This document shows positions 53,066 through 61,992 of a stretch of DNA of 64,000 nt, piece after piece. The DNA is from JBPEWY01 sp965224095 (GTDB lineage: Bacteria > Bacteroidota > Bacteroidia > Flavobacteriales > Flavobacteriaceae). The first letter of the stretch is position 1. Each line of letters opens with the position of its first letter. A program made the position numbers and the translations under genes. Below the pieces are notes generated by a model. That model saw nothing but the letters and a program-made list of their open reading frames with translations. It had not been told where the DNA came from and did not search any database. The stretch spans positions 1,240,001 through 1,304,000 of the forward strand of contig OZ245039.1 in assembly GCA_965224095.1 (NCBI GenBank), given 5' to 3'.

Positions 53066-54580
53066 ATGAGAAAGTATTTTTTTTCAGCCGTTGCGGTACT
53101 CTTTTGTGCTGCCCTAAACGCCCAAAATATCAATGACGTACTGAGATATAGCCAGGAAAACACTAATGGAACCGCAAGGTATCAGGCAATGAGTGGAGCT
53201 TTTGGTGCCCTTGGCGGTGATCTGTCGGCCATTGCCATTAATCCCGCAGGGTCTTCGGTTTTCAATAATGGTTATGTAAGCTTTTCGGCCGCGCATTACA
53301 ACAAAGAAAACACTTCCGGATATTTCAACGGCACAGGTTTTACCGATTTCGGAGATATTGAACTCAATCAAATCGGAGCTGTTTTTGTTTTTAAAAATGC
53401 GGATTCTAATCAGGAATGGAAAAAAGTTACCCTGGGTATTAATTATGACCTGGTTAATAATTTTGACAATGAGTTTCTGGCATCAGGAAGTGCTGATCAA
53501 TCCATCGCCAATTACTTCCTTAACTACGCCAGCGGTGTTCCCTTTGGCCAGATTCAAGTTCTGCCCGGAGAATATATCTATGAAGCTTATTTGAATATTG
53601 CGAGAGATCTGGGATATGGCCCGCAACAGGCATTCCTTGGGTATCAGGGAAGAATCATAAATCCCGTAGACGGTAATGACGATGCCAATACAGATTATGT
53701 GCCAACGGGAGAATACGATCGTGTGGATCAGAATTTCTTACAAACAACCTCCGGGTATAACAGTAAGTTTACTTTTAACTTATCAACGCAGTATCAGGAA
53801 AATCTTTACCTCGGTGCTTCTCTTAATTTTCATGCGGTCAGCTATGAAAAATTAACACTTTTTGACGAAAGCGGATATACCGGCACTTCGCCGATTCAAA
53901 ATGTTCGGTTTGATAACCTCTTATATACTGAAGGTACCGGGTTTTCCTTTAACATTGGTGCCATTACCAAAATGAACGAAAGCCTCCGTTTAGGTATTAG
54001 CTATCAATCCCCTACCTGGTATCAGTTAGAGGATGAAATTTCACAGGAAATAGATTCCGATCTGGCCGACGAAGAAATTAATTCCATTAATTTTGGGTCC
54101 GTTGCCGTTCTTTTTCCGGAATACAAAATTCAAACTCCGGGTAAAATAACAGGAAGTGCTGCTTTGGTATTTGGCAAGCAGGGATTATTGAGTTTTGATT
54201 ATGGATATCAGGATATGTCTAAAGCGGAACTAAGACCGGTTACCGATGCCAGTTTTGCAGCCGAAAACGAATTTATTGCGTCGCAGTTAAAAGCAGTTAA
54301 CTCATATAGAATTGGTGGAGAATATCGGGTAGACCGATGGAGTTTACGGGGTGGATATCATTTCGAAGAAAGCCCCTATGTAAACGAAAGCGACATGGGA
54401 GATCTCACAGGATTTTCACTAGGGCTTGGATATAGTTTTGGAGCCACCAAGTTAGACCTTGCTTTCAGTCAGTCTGAGCGTTCACAGAATCACCTGCTTT
54501 TTGAAACAGGGTTAAACACTCCGGCCAGGGTCGATTCAAAAAATACCAATCTCGGAGTTTCCCTGAGTTTTAATTTATAA
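53066..54580 (+). CDS. OmpP1/FadL-family outer-membrane protein
   Basis: A 504-residue beta-barrel protein of the FadL/TodX family. After the signal peptide (ending LNAQ) the segment GTARYQAMSGAFGALGGDLSAIAINPAGSSVF is the family hallmark, with the NPAG core. The rest alternates amphipathic strands and ends in Leu after FN, as barrels do. FadL relatives move long-chain fatty acids or other hydrophobic compounds across the outer membrane. The ligand is unknown. It may be co-transcribed with the upstream lipoprotein. Confidence 0.92.
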   Translation: MRKYFFSAVAVLFCAALNAQNINDVLRYSQENTNGTARYQAMSGAFGALGGDLSAIAINPAGSSVFNNGYVSFSAAHYNKENTSGYFNGTGFTDFGDIELNQIGAVFVFKNADSNQEWKKVTLGINYDLVNNFDNEFLASGSADQSIANYFLNYASGVPFGQIQVLPGEYIYEAYLNIARDLGYGPQQAFLGYQGRIINPVDGNDDANTDYVPTGEYDRVDQNFLQTTSGYNSKFTFNLSTQYQENLYLGASLNFHAVSYEKLTLFDESGYTGTSPIQNVRFDNLLYTEGTGFSFNIGAITKMNESLRLGISYQSPTWYQLEDEISQEIDSDLADEEINSINFGSVAVLFPEYKIQTPGKITGSAALVFGKQGLLSFDYGYQDMSKAELRPVTDASFAAENEFIASQLKAVNSYRIGGEYRVDRWSLRGGYHFEESPYVNESDMGDLTGFSLGLGYSFGATKLDLAFSQSERSQNHLLFETGLNTPARVDSKNTNLGVSLSFNL

Positions 54581-54598
54581 TAAACACCACTGATATAA

Positions 54599-54629
54599 AA
54601 GGCCGGAGAAATCCGGTCTTTATCTTTTT
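54599..54629. terminator. Terminator between convergent porin and T9SS genes
   Basis: GGCCGGA and TCCGGTC pair in a 7-bp stem with a GAAA loop and one G-T pair. A T-rich stretch follows on the plus strand, and A-rich bases on the other side serve the minus strand. Confidence 0.65.
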
Positions 54630-55948
54630 AAACAAAAATGACGCTTAAGCTCGCCCGTTTTTGTGCTTCCATCTTCCATTTGCCTGGAATAACGAAGGCT
54701 AAACCAATAATCGTCTGCCGGTAATGGCAATCCCTGATAGGTACCATCCCATCCGGAGCTGTTTACGTGTAACTGTCTGATGAGTTTTCCATATCGGTCA
54801 TATATATCCACAGAAGCTATTTCCAGATTTTCCAATGGAGTAATATGCCATGTATCGTTAATAGTATCGCCATTGGGTGTAAAAAATTTGGGATACCCCA
54901 CAACAGGTATTTCAAGAAAAACAGGCTCACAACCATTCAAATCGCGTATTTCAACACTGTGCACGCCCGGAGAAACATCCGGAAAATTACCCGTAGCCTG
55001 AAACGGACCGGAATTCAAACTAAACTCGTAAGCGCTATTACCCGTTACGGAGATTCTGATATTGTTTTGATTCATCATATCATCTACCTCATAGCTGATA
55101 TCACTTAATTGCAGGGGGTCAAAAAATGTAACCGATACTTCATCGGTAAATAATTGACCCTCGGAAATAATCTCCACCGAATATGTTCCGGATACGGTTA
55201 CATTTAAGATAGCGTCATTTCCACCATTAGCAGCGGCTATGGTATTTCCATTTACAAACCACTGATAGGTAGCGGGTGCGCTTCGGGTAGCATCCAGCGA
55301 AACCACATTCCCTGTGCATTCGTTTATATCCGACCCCAGAAACTGATTTATCGGGGTACAATCAACCGCTTCATTGTTAAAATCATCTACCAACGGGCCG
55401 GAAAATTCAAAGGTAAATTGAGCAGGATCGCTGGGAAATGCCGTGTGATTAGTAATAAAAACTATGTATTCCTCGCCTGCCTGAACATCTAACCAATCGT
55501 CGTACTCAAGGCTTTTATCACCTGTTAGCGGATTGATACCCACACCCGTATACCCGTTGTTTTCAGCTTCCGAATTGCACCGCACCGGATCGCCCAGGTT
55601 TCCACAGGAAGCATTCGGACCATATACGGCAAAATCCCAATCTTCATTAAGAGACTGATACCCAATATTAAAACCGAGTTGTCCGCTTTGGGCGGCTGTA
55701 AATACAAACCATCTTTGGTGAAATTCAAGATTATTAGATGCCGCTGAAAAATCGTCTAAACAGCCGGAAGTCTCTCCGTCCAGAAAGTCCATTAAACCCA
55801 CTTCGTCATTGGCCGTAAATAACATAGCTGGCCCTGTGTTTTCGGTACAAACACGAGTTCCAATAGTGCAATCTGCACCTCCGGCCTGAGCAAAGGAGCG
55901 TGCCATAATACACAGCAAACAGATACTTAGTATTAGTAGTTTGTTCAT
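54620..55948 (-). CDS. T9SS type B secreted protein (442 aa)
   Basis: A 442-residue secreted protein. The signal peptide ends SFAQ. About 25-190 is a beta-sandwich with WFVFTAAQSGQLGFNI and LEYDDWLDVQAGEEYIVFI; an Ig-like segment (~200-275, ATYQWFVNGNTIAAANGG) and a SprB-like repeat segment (~280-340) follow. The end (FFTPNGDTINDTWHI, DIYDRYGKLI, GWDGTYQGLPLPADDYW, LKRHFCLKR) is a type B T9SS domain, also called gliding-motility-associated C-terminal domain. It is a paralogue of the next gene. No enzyme motif is present; a surface adhesin-like role is possible. Confidence 0.92.
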   Translation of the reverse strand: MNKLLILSICLLCIMARSFAQAGGADCTIGTRVCTENTGPAMLFTANDEVGLMDFLDGETSGCLDDFSAASNNLEFHQRWFVFTAAQSGQLGFNIGYQSLNEDWDFAVYGPNASCGNLGDPVRCNSEAENNGYTGVGINPLTGDKSLEYDDWLDVQAGEEYIVFITNHTAFPSDPAQFTFEFSGPLVDDFNNEAVDCTPINQFLGSDINECTGNVVSLDATRSAPATYQWFVNGNTIAAANGGNDAILNVTVSGTYSVEIISEGQLFTDEVSVTFFDPLQLSDISYEVDDMMNQNNIRISVTGNSAYEFSLNSGPFQATGNFPDVSPGVHSVEIRDLNGCEPVFLEIPVVGYPKFFTPNGDTINDTWHITPLENLEIASVDIYDRYGKLIRQLHVNSSGWDGTYQGLPLPADDYWFSLRYSRQMEDGSTKTGELKRHFCLKR

Positions 55949-56077
55949 AGAAAATGGGGCATCTCAGGTGTTTTAACGGCTTGGGGCACTACTAAAACAC
56001 ACCTTACTATAACTTGAATTCATCGGATTTAGTATACCGTTTATCGAAAGTACAGAACAAAATGCAAAGAGCGGGTT

Positions 56078-57928
56078 TTATCGTTTTAAAGTGAAGTGTC
56101 TGACAACAGTTCCCGATATAGCCCTTCCGTCTTTATTTCTCGTATATTCTATTCTGATCCAGTAGTCGGATGAAGGCATAAGAGTTCCGTTATAAGTACC
56201 ATCCCAATAGCGGTCCAGCTTTGTTATCTCCTTTAGAGGTTTCCCATACCGATCATAAATGCAGGCTTTTACTTGGGTTAATGTTGTAATCCCTGAAATT
56301 TCCCACAGATCGTTTGCATGGTCTCCGTTCGGTGTAAAGAAAGGCATAAAACCAATCACTAAAATATTTTCATTAGCCGAACCACAGCCGTTCTTATCGC
56401 GAACCGTAAGCCTATATGCACCGGGAGCCACATGGGTAAATACAGGGCTGTCCTGAAAAGAACCATTATCCAGTTGAAACTCGTAGTCTCCGCTTCCGCT
56501 TACCACTACAGTTACTTTATTATTGCTCTGTAAGTCTTCAATTATCGGATCGCCAATTACCGGGGTTTCTGAAGTATTTACCACAATTTCTTTGGTTACC
56601 GAACAATTAAAAGCACTTGCCGTATTAGTTATGGTTAGCTTATAGGTTCCGGCCATTGTTACATCAATGGTGGGTGTAGTTTCTCCATTGTCCCATAGAT
56701 AGCTATAGGCGGGATTAATAATGGAGTTCGTATCACCAATTAAAACCGGAGCTCCCGTATCCAAACAAAGAAAAGCCGTTGTATCGATCGTCACATCTGG
56801 CGATTCATGCACATTGAGTTCAAAACTCTGTGAGGCATCGTAACAATCCGGGTTAAAGACCGATTCTATCCGAACAAATATTTGCTGATGATACGGACCG
56901 GTGGTATTTTCATAATTCTTAGAAATCGGATTATCTCCTTTTTGAGCATCTGACGCCGAGAGATGATAAGACACTCTAAAATCGGTATTGCTTTGCGTTC
57001 CAAGTACTTCCACATCTTTTGCTGTAAGATCCGTATAGGTAATTCCGTCATGTATATCATCATCGCACACATCCATATTAGAAGGCGTGACCGCTACGGG
57101 AGTTTCGGTAAAAGTTACCGTTACTTCGCTTACTATATCATCAAGGCCTGGAATTCTTGTAATCACCACCCGGTAGGTTCCCGTATGGTTTACGGAGAGC
57201 ATGGCAGATTTTTCGCCGGTTATTTCCTGGAAACCATTCCCTATTTTTTCATACCAAAAATATTCAACGGCATCCCGTACAAAACTAACATCCAGTAACT
57301 CGCTGGACTGCGTATCGCACAAAAATCGAGGGGGTCCCAAAACGCTGTCAAAAATCGAACAATCCAATGCTGTATCCGGAAAATCCTGAAAAATCTGTCC
57401 GCTAAACTGTATGGAAAAACCCAGGTTTCGGTTACTGAAATTATTAATCAACAAATAATATTCATCTCCAGCTTCTACATCCAACCAGTCGTCATATTGT
57501 ACAGTTTGAGTAAGGGTAATTGGATTCACACCAATACCCGTATATCCATTAACCTCGGTATTGTCAAAAAAGTTACAGCGAACCGGATCACCCAGATTAT
57601 CACAACTACCCGCCTTAAAAAGGGCAAAATCCCAATCGTCGCCGTTTTCAAATCTGATATTAAACCCTAATTGTCCGGATTCGCTAGTTCTGAACCGATA
57701 CCATGCCGAATTACTTTCTATGGTACTGCTTCCATAATCGGCCCTAAGGCAATCTTTCCCAAGCGATAATTCACCGTTAAAATCATCGATTCCCAACCCG
57801 TTTACCTCTCCGGTTATCGGAACATTACTACAAATAGGAATAGCTGTTGCACAATCAGGAGATACCTGAGCATGTGTAACATGCAGGGAAATACAGAGCA
57901 CAATATATGATATAAGTCTCTTAATCAT
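56078..57928 (-). CDS. T9SS type B secreted protein (616 aa), paralogue of the previous one
   Basis: A 616-residue relative of the 442-residue protein downstream. N-terminal sandwich ~20-190 shares SGQLGFNI, CDNLGDPVRCN, GYTGIGVNP and YDDWLDVEAGDEYYLLI with it. Longer Ig/PKD-like parts follow (~195-450, VEYFWYEKIGN; YSYLWDNGETTPTID), then a SprB-like segment (CGSANENILVIG) and the type B sorting domain (FFTPNGDHANDLWEI ... VVRHFTLKR). It should be secreted by the type IX system. The two genes are 129 bases apart and may be separate transcription units. Confidence 0.92.
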   Translation of the reverse strand: MIKRLISYIVLCISLHVTHAQVSPDCATAIPICSNVPITGEVNGLGIDDFNGELSLGKDCLRADYGSSTIESNSAWYRFRTSESGQLGFNIRFENGDDWDFALFKAGSCDNLGDPVRCNFFDNTEVNGYTGIGVNPITLTQTVQYDDWLDVEAGDEYYLLINNFSNRNLGFSIQFSGQIFQDFPDTALDCSIFDSVLGPPRFLCDTQSSELLDVSFVRDAVEYFWYEKIGNGFQEITGEKSAMLSVNHTGTYRVVITRIPGLDDIVSEVTVTFTETPVAVTPSNMDVCDDDIHDGITYTDLTAKDVEVLGTQSNTDFRVSYHLSASDAQKGDNPISKNYENTTGPYHQQIFVRIESVFNPDCYDASQSFELNVHESPDVTIDTTAFLCLDTGAPVLIGDTNSIINPAYSYLWDNGETTPTIDVTMAGTYKLTITNTASAFNCSVTKEIVVNTSETPVIGDPIIEDLQSNNKVTVVVSGSGDYEFQLDNGSFQDSPVFTHVAPGAYRLTVRDKNGCGSANENILVIGFMPFFTPNGDHANDLWEISGITTLTQVKACIYDRYGKPLKEITKLDRYWDGTYNGTLMPSSDYWIRIEYTRNKDGRAISGTVVRHFTLKR

Positions 57929-58034
57929 TCGGTTACAGTTCGATTTGGGCTCGAAAATTATTAAAAAGTTGTTAATTCAACGCATATATAACGCCATAAA
58001 TAGACGATTAGTCTAATACATGGGTTATAATGCC

Positions 58035-58042
58035 TATCTTTG
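58035..58042 (+). promoter_or_regulatory. -7 box of folE
   Basis: TATCTTTG lies 23 bases before the folE ATG and matches TAnnTTTG. No TTG is found at the standard -33 distance; the nearest similar bases (TTAG) are 23 bases off. Confidence 0.5.
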
Positions 58043-58065
58043 CAGTTCTTTAAACGAAAAAGAGG

Positions 58066-58746
58066 ATGAAAATAGACAGAGCTCTGGATAAACATTTTGA
58101 GGAACTGGGTGATGAACACATCGGGTCTTCGGCTGAAACTCCTATGCGCAAGGATGCTTTTGAGCTTTCGGATGCTGAAAAAATGGAGCGTATAGAGCAG
58201 CATATCTACCATATTATGGAAACACTCGGGCTAGACCTTACTGACGATAGTCTTCGGGGAACTCCGAGAAGAGTAGCCAAAATGTATGTAAGAGAAATAT
58301 TCGGCGGGCTGAACCCTGAAAAAAAACCGGATGCATCCACATTTAGAAATAAATATAAATACGGGGAAATGCTGGTGGAGAAAAACATTACTGTTTACTC
58401 CACTTGCGAACACCATTTGCTACCTATAGTGGGAAAAGCGCATATTGCTTATATTTCCAACGGTACGGTGGTAGGACTGTCTAAGATGAACAGAATTGTC
58501 GATTACTTTGCCAAGAGGCCTCAGGTACAGGAGCGTATGACCATTCAGGTAGTTAAAGAGCTTCAAAAAATTCTGGGAACTAAAGATGTTGCCTGTGTTA
58601 TAGATGCGAAACATCTTTGTGTGAACTCACGAGGGATCAGAGATACGGAGAGCAGTACCGTTACCGCTGAATTCGGTGGTAAATTCAAGGAAGCTTCCGT
58701 ACGAAGAGAGTTCTTAGATTATATCAAATTAGATACAGAGTTTTAA
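58066..58746 (+). CDS. folE: GTP cyclohydrolase I
   Basis: A 226-residue enzyme that turns GTP into dihydroneopterin triphosphate, the first step of folate synthesis. The zinc site is STCEHHLLP with the later Cys in KDVACVIDAKHLC; VGLSKMNRIVDYFAKRPQVQERMT is typical. The N-terminal ~45 residues are acidic and variable. cysS follows 21 bases later and may share its transcript. Confidence 0.97.
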   Translation: MKIDRALDKHFEELGDEHIGSSAETPMRKDAFELSDAEKMERIEQHIYHIMETLGLDLTDDSLRGTPRRVAKMYVREIFGGLNPEKKPDASTFRNKYKYGEMLVEKNITVYSTCEHHLLPIVGKAHIAYISNGTVVGLSKMNRIVDYFAKRPQVQERMTIQVVKELQKILGTKDVACVIDAKHLCVNSRGIRDTESSTVTAEFGGKFKEASVRREFLDYIKLDTEF

Positions 58747-58767
58747 CCTAAATTGGTTTGTTTACCT

Positions 58768-60255
58768 ATGCCATTGTACGAATCGCAGCAGCTTAAAATT
58801 TACAATTCACTTTCTGGAACCAAAGAAATATTTAAACCCATTAATGAGGGACATATAGGAATGTACGTATGTGGACCAACGGTATACAGCAATGTTCATT
58901 TGGGAAATGTACGGACCTTTATGTCTTTCGATGTTGTTTTCCGGTATCTTAAACATCTGGGATTTAAAGTTCGGTATGTTCGCAATATTACCGATGCGGG
59001 GCATCTGGAAAATGATGCTGATGATGGAGAAGACCGATTTTCCAAAAAGGCACGGTTAGAACAAATAGAACCTATGGAGGTTGTGCAAAAGTATACTGTT
59101 GATTTTCACAACATCCTCAACCGTTTTAATTTTTTACCTCCCAGTATTGAGCCCACTGCCACGGGACATATTATTGAACAAATCGAAATTATTAAGGACA
59201 TTCTGGAAAAAGGAATGGCTTATGAAGTAAACGGATCGGTTTATTTTGATGTTATAAAATTCAATAAAACCAGCAGATACGGAAAATTAAGTGGCAGAAA
59301 TATTGAAGATCTGATTCATAATACCCGTACACTGGATGGGCAAAGTGATAAAAAGAATCCGCAGGACTTTGCGCTTTGGAAAAAAGCCGAACCTGAACAT
59401 ATTATGAGGTGGCCTTCACCCTGGAGTGATGGATTTCCGGGATGGCACCTGGAATGTACAGCCATGAGCACAAAATATCTCGGTGATCAATTTGATATTC
59501 ACGGTGGAGGAATGGATCTGAAATTCCCGCATCACGAATGTGAAATAGCCCAGGCCGAAGCATCCAAAGGGAATGAACCGGTTAATTATTGGATGCATGC
59601 CAATATGCTGATCATGAATGGAAAAAAAATGGCCAAGTCTACCGGAAATTACATTTTACCCGAGGAAATATTTACAGGCGACAATCCTAATATTTCTAAA
59701 GCATTTACCCCGGGCGTAGCTCGATTTTTTATGCTCCAGGCCAACTACCGAAGTATTCTTGATTTTACTAATGACGGAATGTTAGCTGCCGAAAAAGGGT
59801 ATAACAGGCTTATGGATGCCATAAGTGCGCTTGACCAGTTAACTGTTTCAGAAGAAACAAATTTTGATTTGGAAGGCTGGATTCAAAAATGTTATGATGC
59901 TATGAACGATGACTTTAACACACCCGTACTCATAGCCAATTTGTTTGACGGTGTAAAACTCATCAATCAGATTAAAGAAGGAAAAACCAAAATAAGCGGT
60001 AGTCACTTAAAAATTTTTAAGCATACCATACACACCTTTGTGTTTGAAGTTCTTGGATTAACGGAAGCAACCTCGAATGCTTCTGCAGGCACGGAAAAAC
60101 TGGAAGGTGCTATTGAACTCCTTATCCGGCTAAGGACTGAGGCCCGGGTTAACAAGGATTTTGCCACATCCGACAGGATAAGAGATCAATTGGCTGCTTT
60201 GGGTATTCAACTTAAGGACGGAAAAGAAGGGACTACCTTCTCTATAAGCTCATGA
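58768..60255 (+). CDS. cysS: Cysteinyl-tRNA synthetase
   Basis: A 495-residue class I synthetase. The HIGH-like motif is in TVYSNVHLGNVRTF, the KMSKS-like motif is KKMAKSTGN, and zinc ligands are in CGPTVY, WHLECTAMS and HHECE. The frame opens earlier with a TTG at 58753, but the ATG at 58768 (MPLYESQQLKIYN) matches the family start. It overlaps yidD by four bases (ATGA). Confidence 0.97.
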   Translation: MPLYESQQLKIYNSLSGTKEIFKPINEGHIGMYVCGPTVYSNVHLGNVRTFMSFDVVFRYLKHLGFKVRYVRNITDAGHLENDADDGEDRFSKKARLEQIEPMEVVQKYTVDFHNILNRFNFLPPSIEPTATGHIIEQIEIIKDILEKGMAYEVNGSVYFDVIKFNKTSRYGKLSGRNIEDLIHNTRTLDGQSDKKNPQDFALWKKAEPEHIMRWPSPWSDGFPGWHLECTAMSTKYLGDQFDIHGGGMDLKFPHHECEIAQAEASKGNEPVNYWMHANMLIMNGKKMAKSTGNYILPEEIFTGDNPNISKAFTPGVARFFMLQANYRSILDFTNDGMLAAEKGYNRLMDAISALDQLTVSEETNFDLEGWIQKCYDAMNDDFNTPVLIANLFDGVKLINQIKEGKTKISGSHLKIFKHTIHTFVFEVLGLTEATSNASAGTEKLEGAIELLIRLRTEARVNKDFATSDRIRDQLAALGIQLKDGKEGTTFSISS

Positions 60256-60473
60256 AACGTGTTCTGATTGCGCCATTTATTTTTCTGGTGCGCATATATC
60301 AATATCTGATTTCACCTTTAACGCCTGCCAGTTGTCGTTACTCACCCACTTGTTCTCGCTATACGGTAGAAGCATTAAAGAAACACGGATTGTTCAAAGG
60401 GGGAAAACTAGCCATTAAACGTATTTTTAGTTGTCATCCCTGGGGAGGAAGCGGTTATGACCCTGTTCCTTAA
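60252..60473 (+). CDS. yidD: Membrane protein insertion efficiency factor YidD
   Basis: A 73-residue YidD with its usual cysteine pattern: SPLTPASCRYSPTCSRYTVEAL and FSCHPWGGSGYDPVP. An N-terminal amphipathic segment (LIAPFIFLVRIYQYLIS) would attach it to the inner membrane, where it helps YidC insert proteins. It starts within the cysS stop. Confidence 0.95.
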   Translation: MKRVLIAPFIFLVRIYQYLISPLTPASCRYSPTCSRYTVEALKKHGLFKGGKLAIKRIFSCHPWGGSGYDPVP

Positions 60474-60514
60474 ACAGAGCTGTTCCCGGGTATTAGTTAT
60501 TTGGATTTTAAATT

Positions 60515-60542
60515 TTTGTTAGCATTCAAATCCCTATATTTA
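60515..60542 (+). promoter_or_regulatory. Promoter of lgt
   Basis: TTTG (60515-60518), a 16-base spacer and TATATTTA (60535-60542) resemble the Bacteroidota consensus with one mismatch at the last base of the -7 box. The box ends 22 bases before the lgt ATG. Confidence 0.55.
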
Positions 60543-60563
60543 CGCTCTAATTAAAATAGTTAT

Positions 60564-61382
60564 ATGCATTTCTTAAGCATTCACTGGAATCCGTCGGAGG
60601 GAATCGACCTCGGCTTCTTTATCATCCGTTACTACAGTCTTATGTTTGTCATAGCTTTTGTGCTGGGATGGTATGTTATGAAGAAGATTTATAAAAATGA
60701 GAATCAATCTATGGAAAAGCTGGATTCTCTATTTATATATATGGTTCTTGCCACTCTTATTGGAGCTCGATTGGGGCATTTCCTTTTTTATGAGCCTGAG
60801 ATGTTTATCAAAGATCCGTTAAGTATTATTCTCCCTTTTGAATTCAGTCCTAAATTTAAGTTTGTGGGGTTCAGGGGGCTTGCGAGTCACGGAGCGGCTA
60901 TCGGGATCATTCTGGCCATGTATTGGTACAGTAAAAAAGTAATTCAAAAGCCGATGTTGTGGATCCTTGACCGAATTGTAATTCCGGTAGCACTGGGAGG
61001 GATTTTTGTTCGATTAGGTAATTTCTTCAATTCGGAAATAATAGGAAAACCCACCGGGACTGATTCCGGGGTTATTTTTCAGCAATTGGGAGAATCGTTT
61101 CCAAGGCACCCCGCACAGCTCTATGAGGCTTCGGGTTATATTCTGGTTTTTCTAATTCTGTGGTATGTGTACTGGAAAACAGACAAAAGGGAAAAGCTGG
61201 GATATATTTTCGGTCTCTTTCTGGTGCTTCTGTGGACCGTAAGGTTTATTGTTGAATTTGTTAAAGAAGCGCAGGTAGATGAACGAGCCGACTGGGCTCT
61301 TAATACCGGCCAGCTTCTGAGTATTCCTTTTATTTTGGCAGGGTTCTATTTTATGTTCCGAAAATCCGGAACTAAAGCATAG
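60564..61382 (+). CDS. lgt: Phosphatidylglycerol-prolipoprotein diacylglyceryl transferase
   Basis: A 272-residue, seven-segment inner-membrane enzyme that adds diacylglycerol to the lipobox cysteine of prolipoproteins. The signature RLGNFFNSEIIGKPT, the GFRGLASHGAAIG segment and HPAQLYEA are intact. It is the first modifying enzyme for all the lipoproteins of this window. A DUF192 gene follows 22 bases later. Confidence 0.96.
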   Translation: MHFLSIHWNPSEGIDLGFFIIRYYSLMFVIAFVLGWYVMKKIYKNENQSMEKLDSLFIYMVLATLIGARLGHFLFYEPEMFIKDPLSIILPFEFSPKFKFVGFRGLASHGAAIGIILAMYWYSKKVIQKPMLWILDRIVIPVALGGIFVRLGNFFNSEIIGKPTGTDSGVIFQQLGESFPRHPAQLYEASGYILVFLILWYVYWKTDKREKLGYIFGLFLVLLWTVRFIVEFVKEAQVDERADWALNTGQLLSIPFILAGFYFMFRKSGTKA

Positions 61383-61404
61383 CTTCCTTTAATTTTAAAT
61401 CGCA

Positions 61405-61908
61405 GTGAAAAACATGAAAAAGTTTTCCCTTTTTTCGCTTTCTGTTTGCCTGCTCCTAACAACCGGATACAGTTGTAAAAAAAACAGCAAGCAGATAGCA
61501 CCAGTGAAAAAACAGACCATTTCATTTACAAAAGAAGGGAGTTTACAGCTCGTAAAATCTGATAGCACTGTTTTAACTACCCTTGATATTGAAATTGCAG
61601 ATAATGATTACGAAACCCAAACCGGATTAATGTACAGGACTTCCATGGAAAACAATCAGGGAATGCTATTTGTTTTTCCCGACGAGCGCTATCATTCTTT
61701 TTATATGAAGAACACCGAAATTCCCCTTGATATTATTTTTATAGGTGCTGATAAAAAGATTGTACATATTGCAAAAAATAATGCTCCCAGAAGCGAAACA
61801 TCCATTCCTTCCAATTTACCGGCTCAATATGTTTTGGAAGTAAATGCGGGGCTTTCACAATCCTGGGATCTTGAAACAGGCGATTCTATTTCTTATACAA
61901 AACTTTAA
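61405..61908 (+). CDS. DUF192-family lipoprotein
   Basis: A 167-residue protein with a signal peptide and probable lipobox (TTGYSC) and a DUF192 domain (~55-165): TGLMYRTSMENNQGMLFVFPDE and YHSFYMKNTEIPLDIIFIG. The given start is a GTG at 61405; an ATG at 61414 three codons later is an equally good choice. DUF192 proteins are small beta-rich extracytoplasmic proteins of unclear function. Basic residues follow the cysteine (KKNSKQ), which fits a periplasmic face. It is probably co-transcribed with lgt. Confidence 0.9.
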   Translation: MKNMKKFSLFSLSVCLLLTTGYSCKKNSKQIAPVKKQTISFTKEGSLQLVKSDSTVLTTLDIEIADNDYETQTGLMYRTSMENNQGMLFVFPDERYHSFYMKNTEIPLDIIFIGADKKIVHIAKNNAPRSETSIPSNLPAQYVLEVNAGLSQSWDLETGDSISYTKL

Positions 61909-61940
61909 TTCTTTAGCGCAATACGATTTGTACTTAAAGC

Positions 61941-61969
61941 AAAAAACCACCTGAATCAGGTGGTTTTTT
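61941..61969. terminator. Bidirectional terminator between DUF192 gene and secDF
   Basis: AAAAAACCACCTG and CAGGTGGTTTTTT form a long stem with a tiny loop and T-runs at the end on both strands, between two convergent genes. Confidence 0.9.
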
Positions 61970-61992
61970 GATATGTAATATAAAAGATAAAT

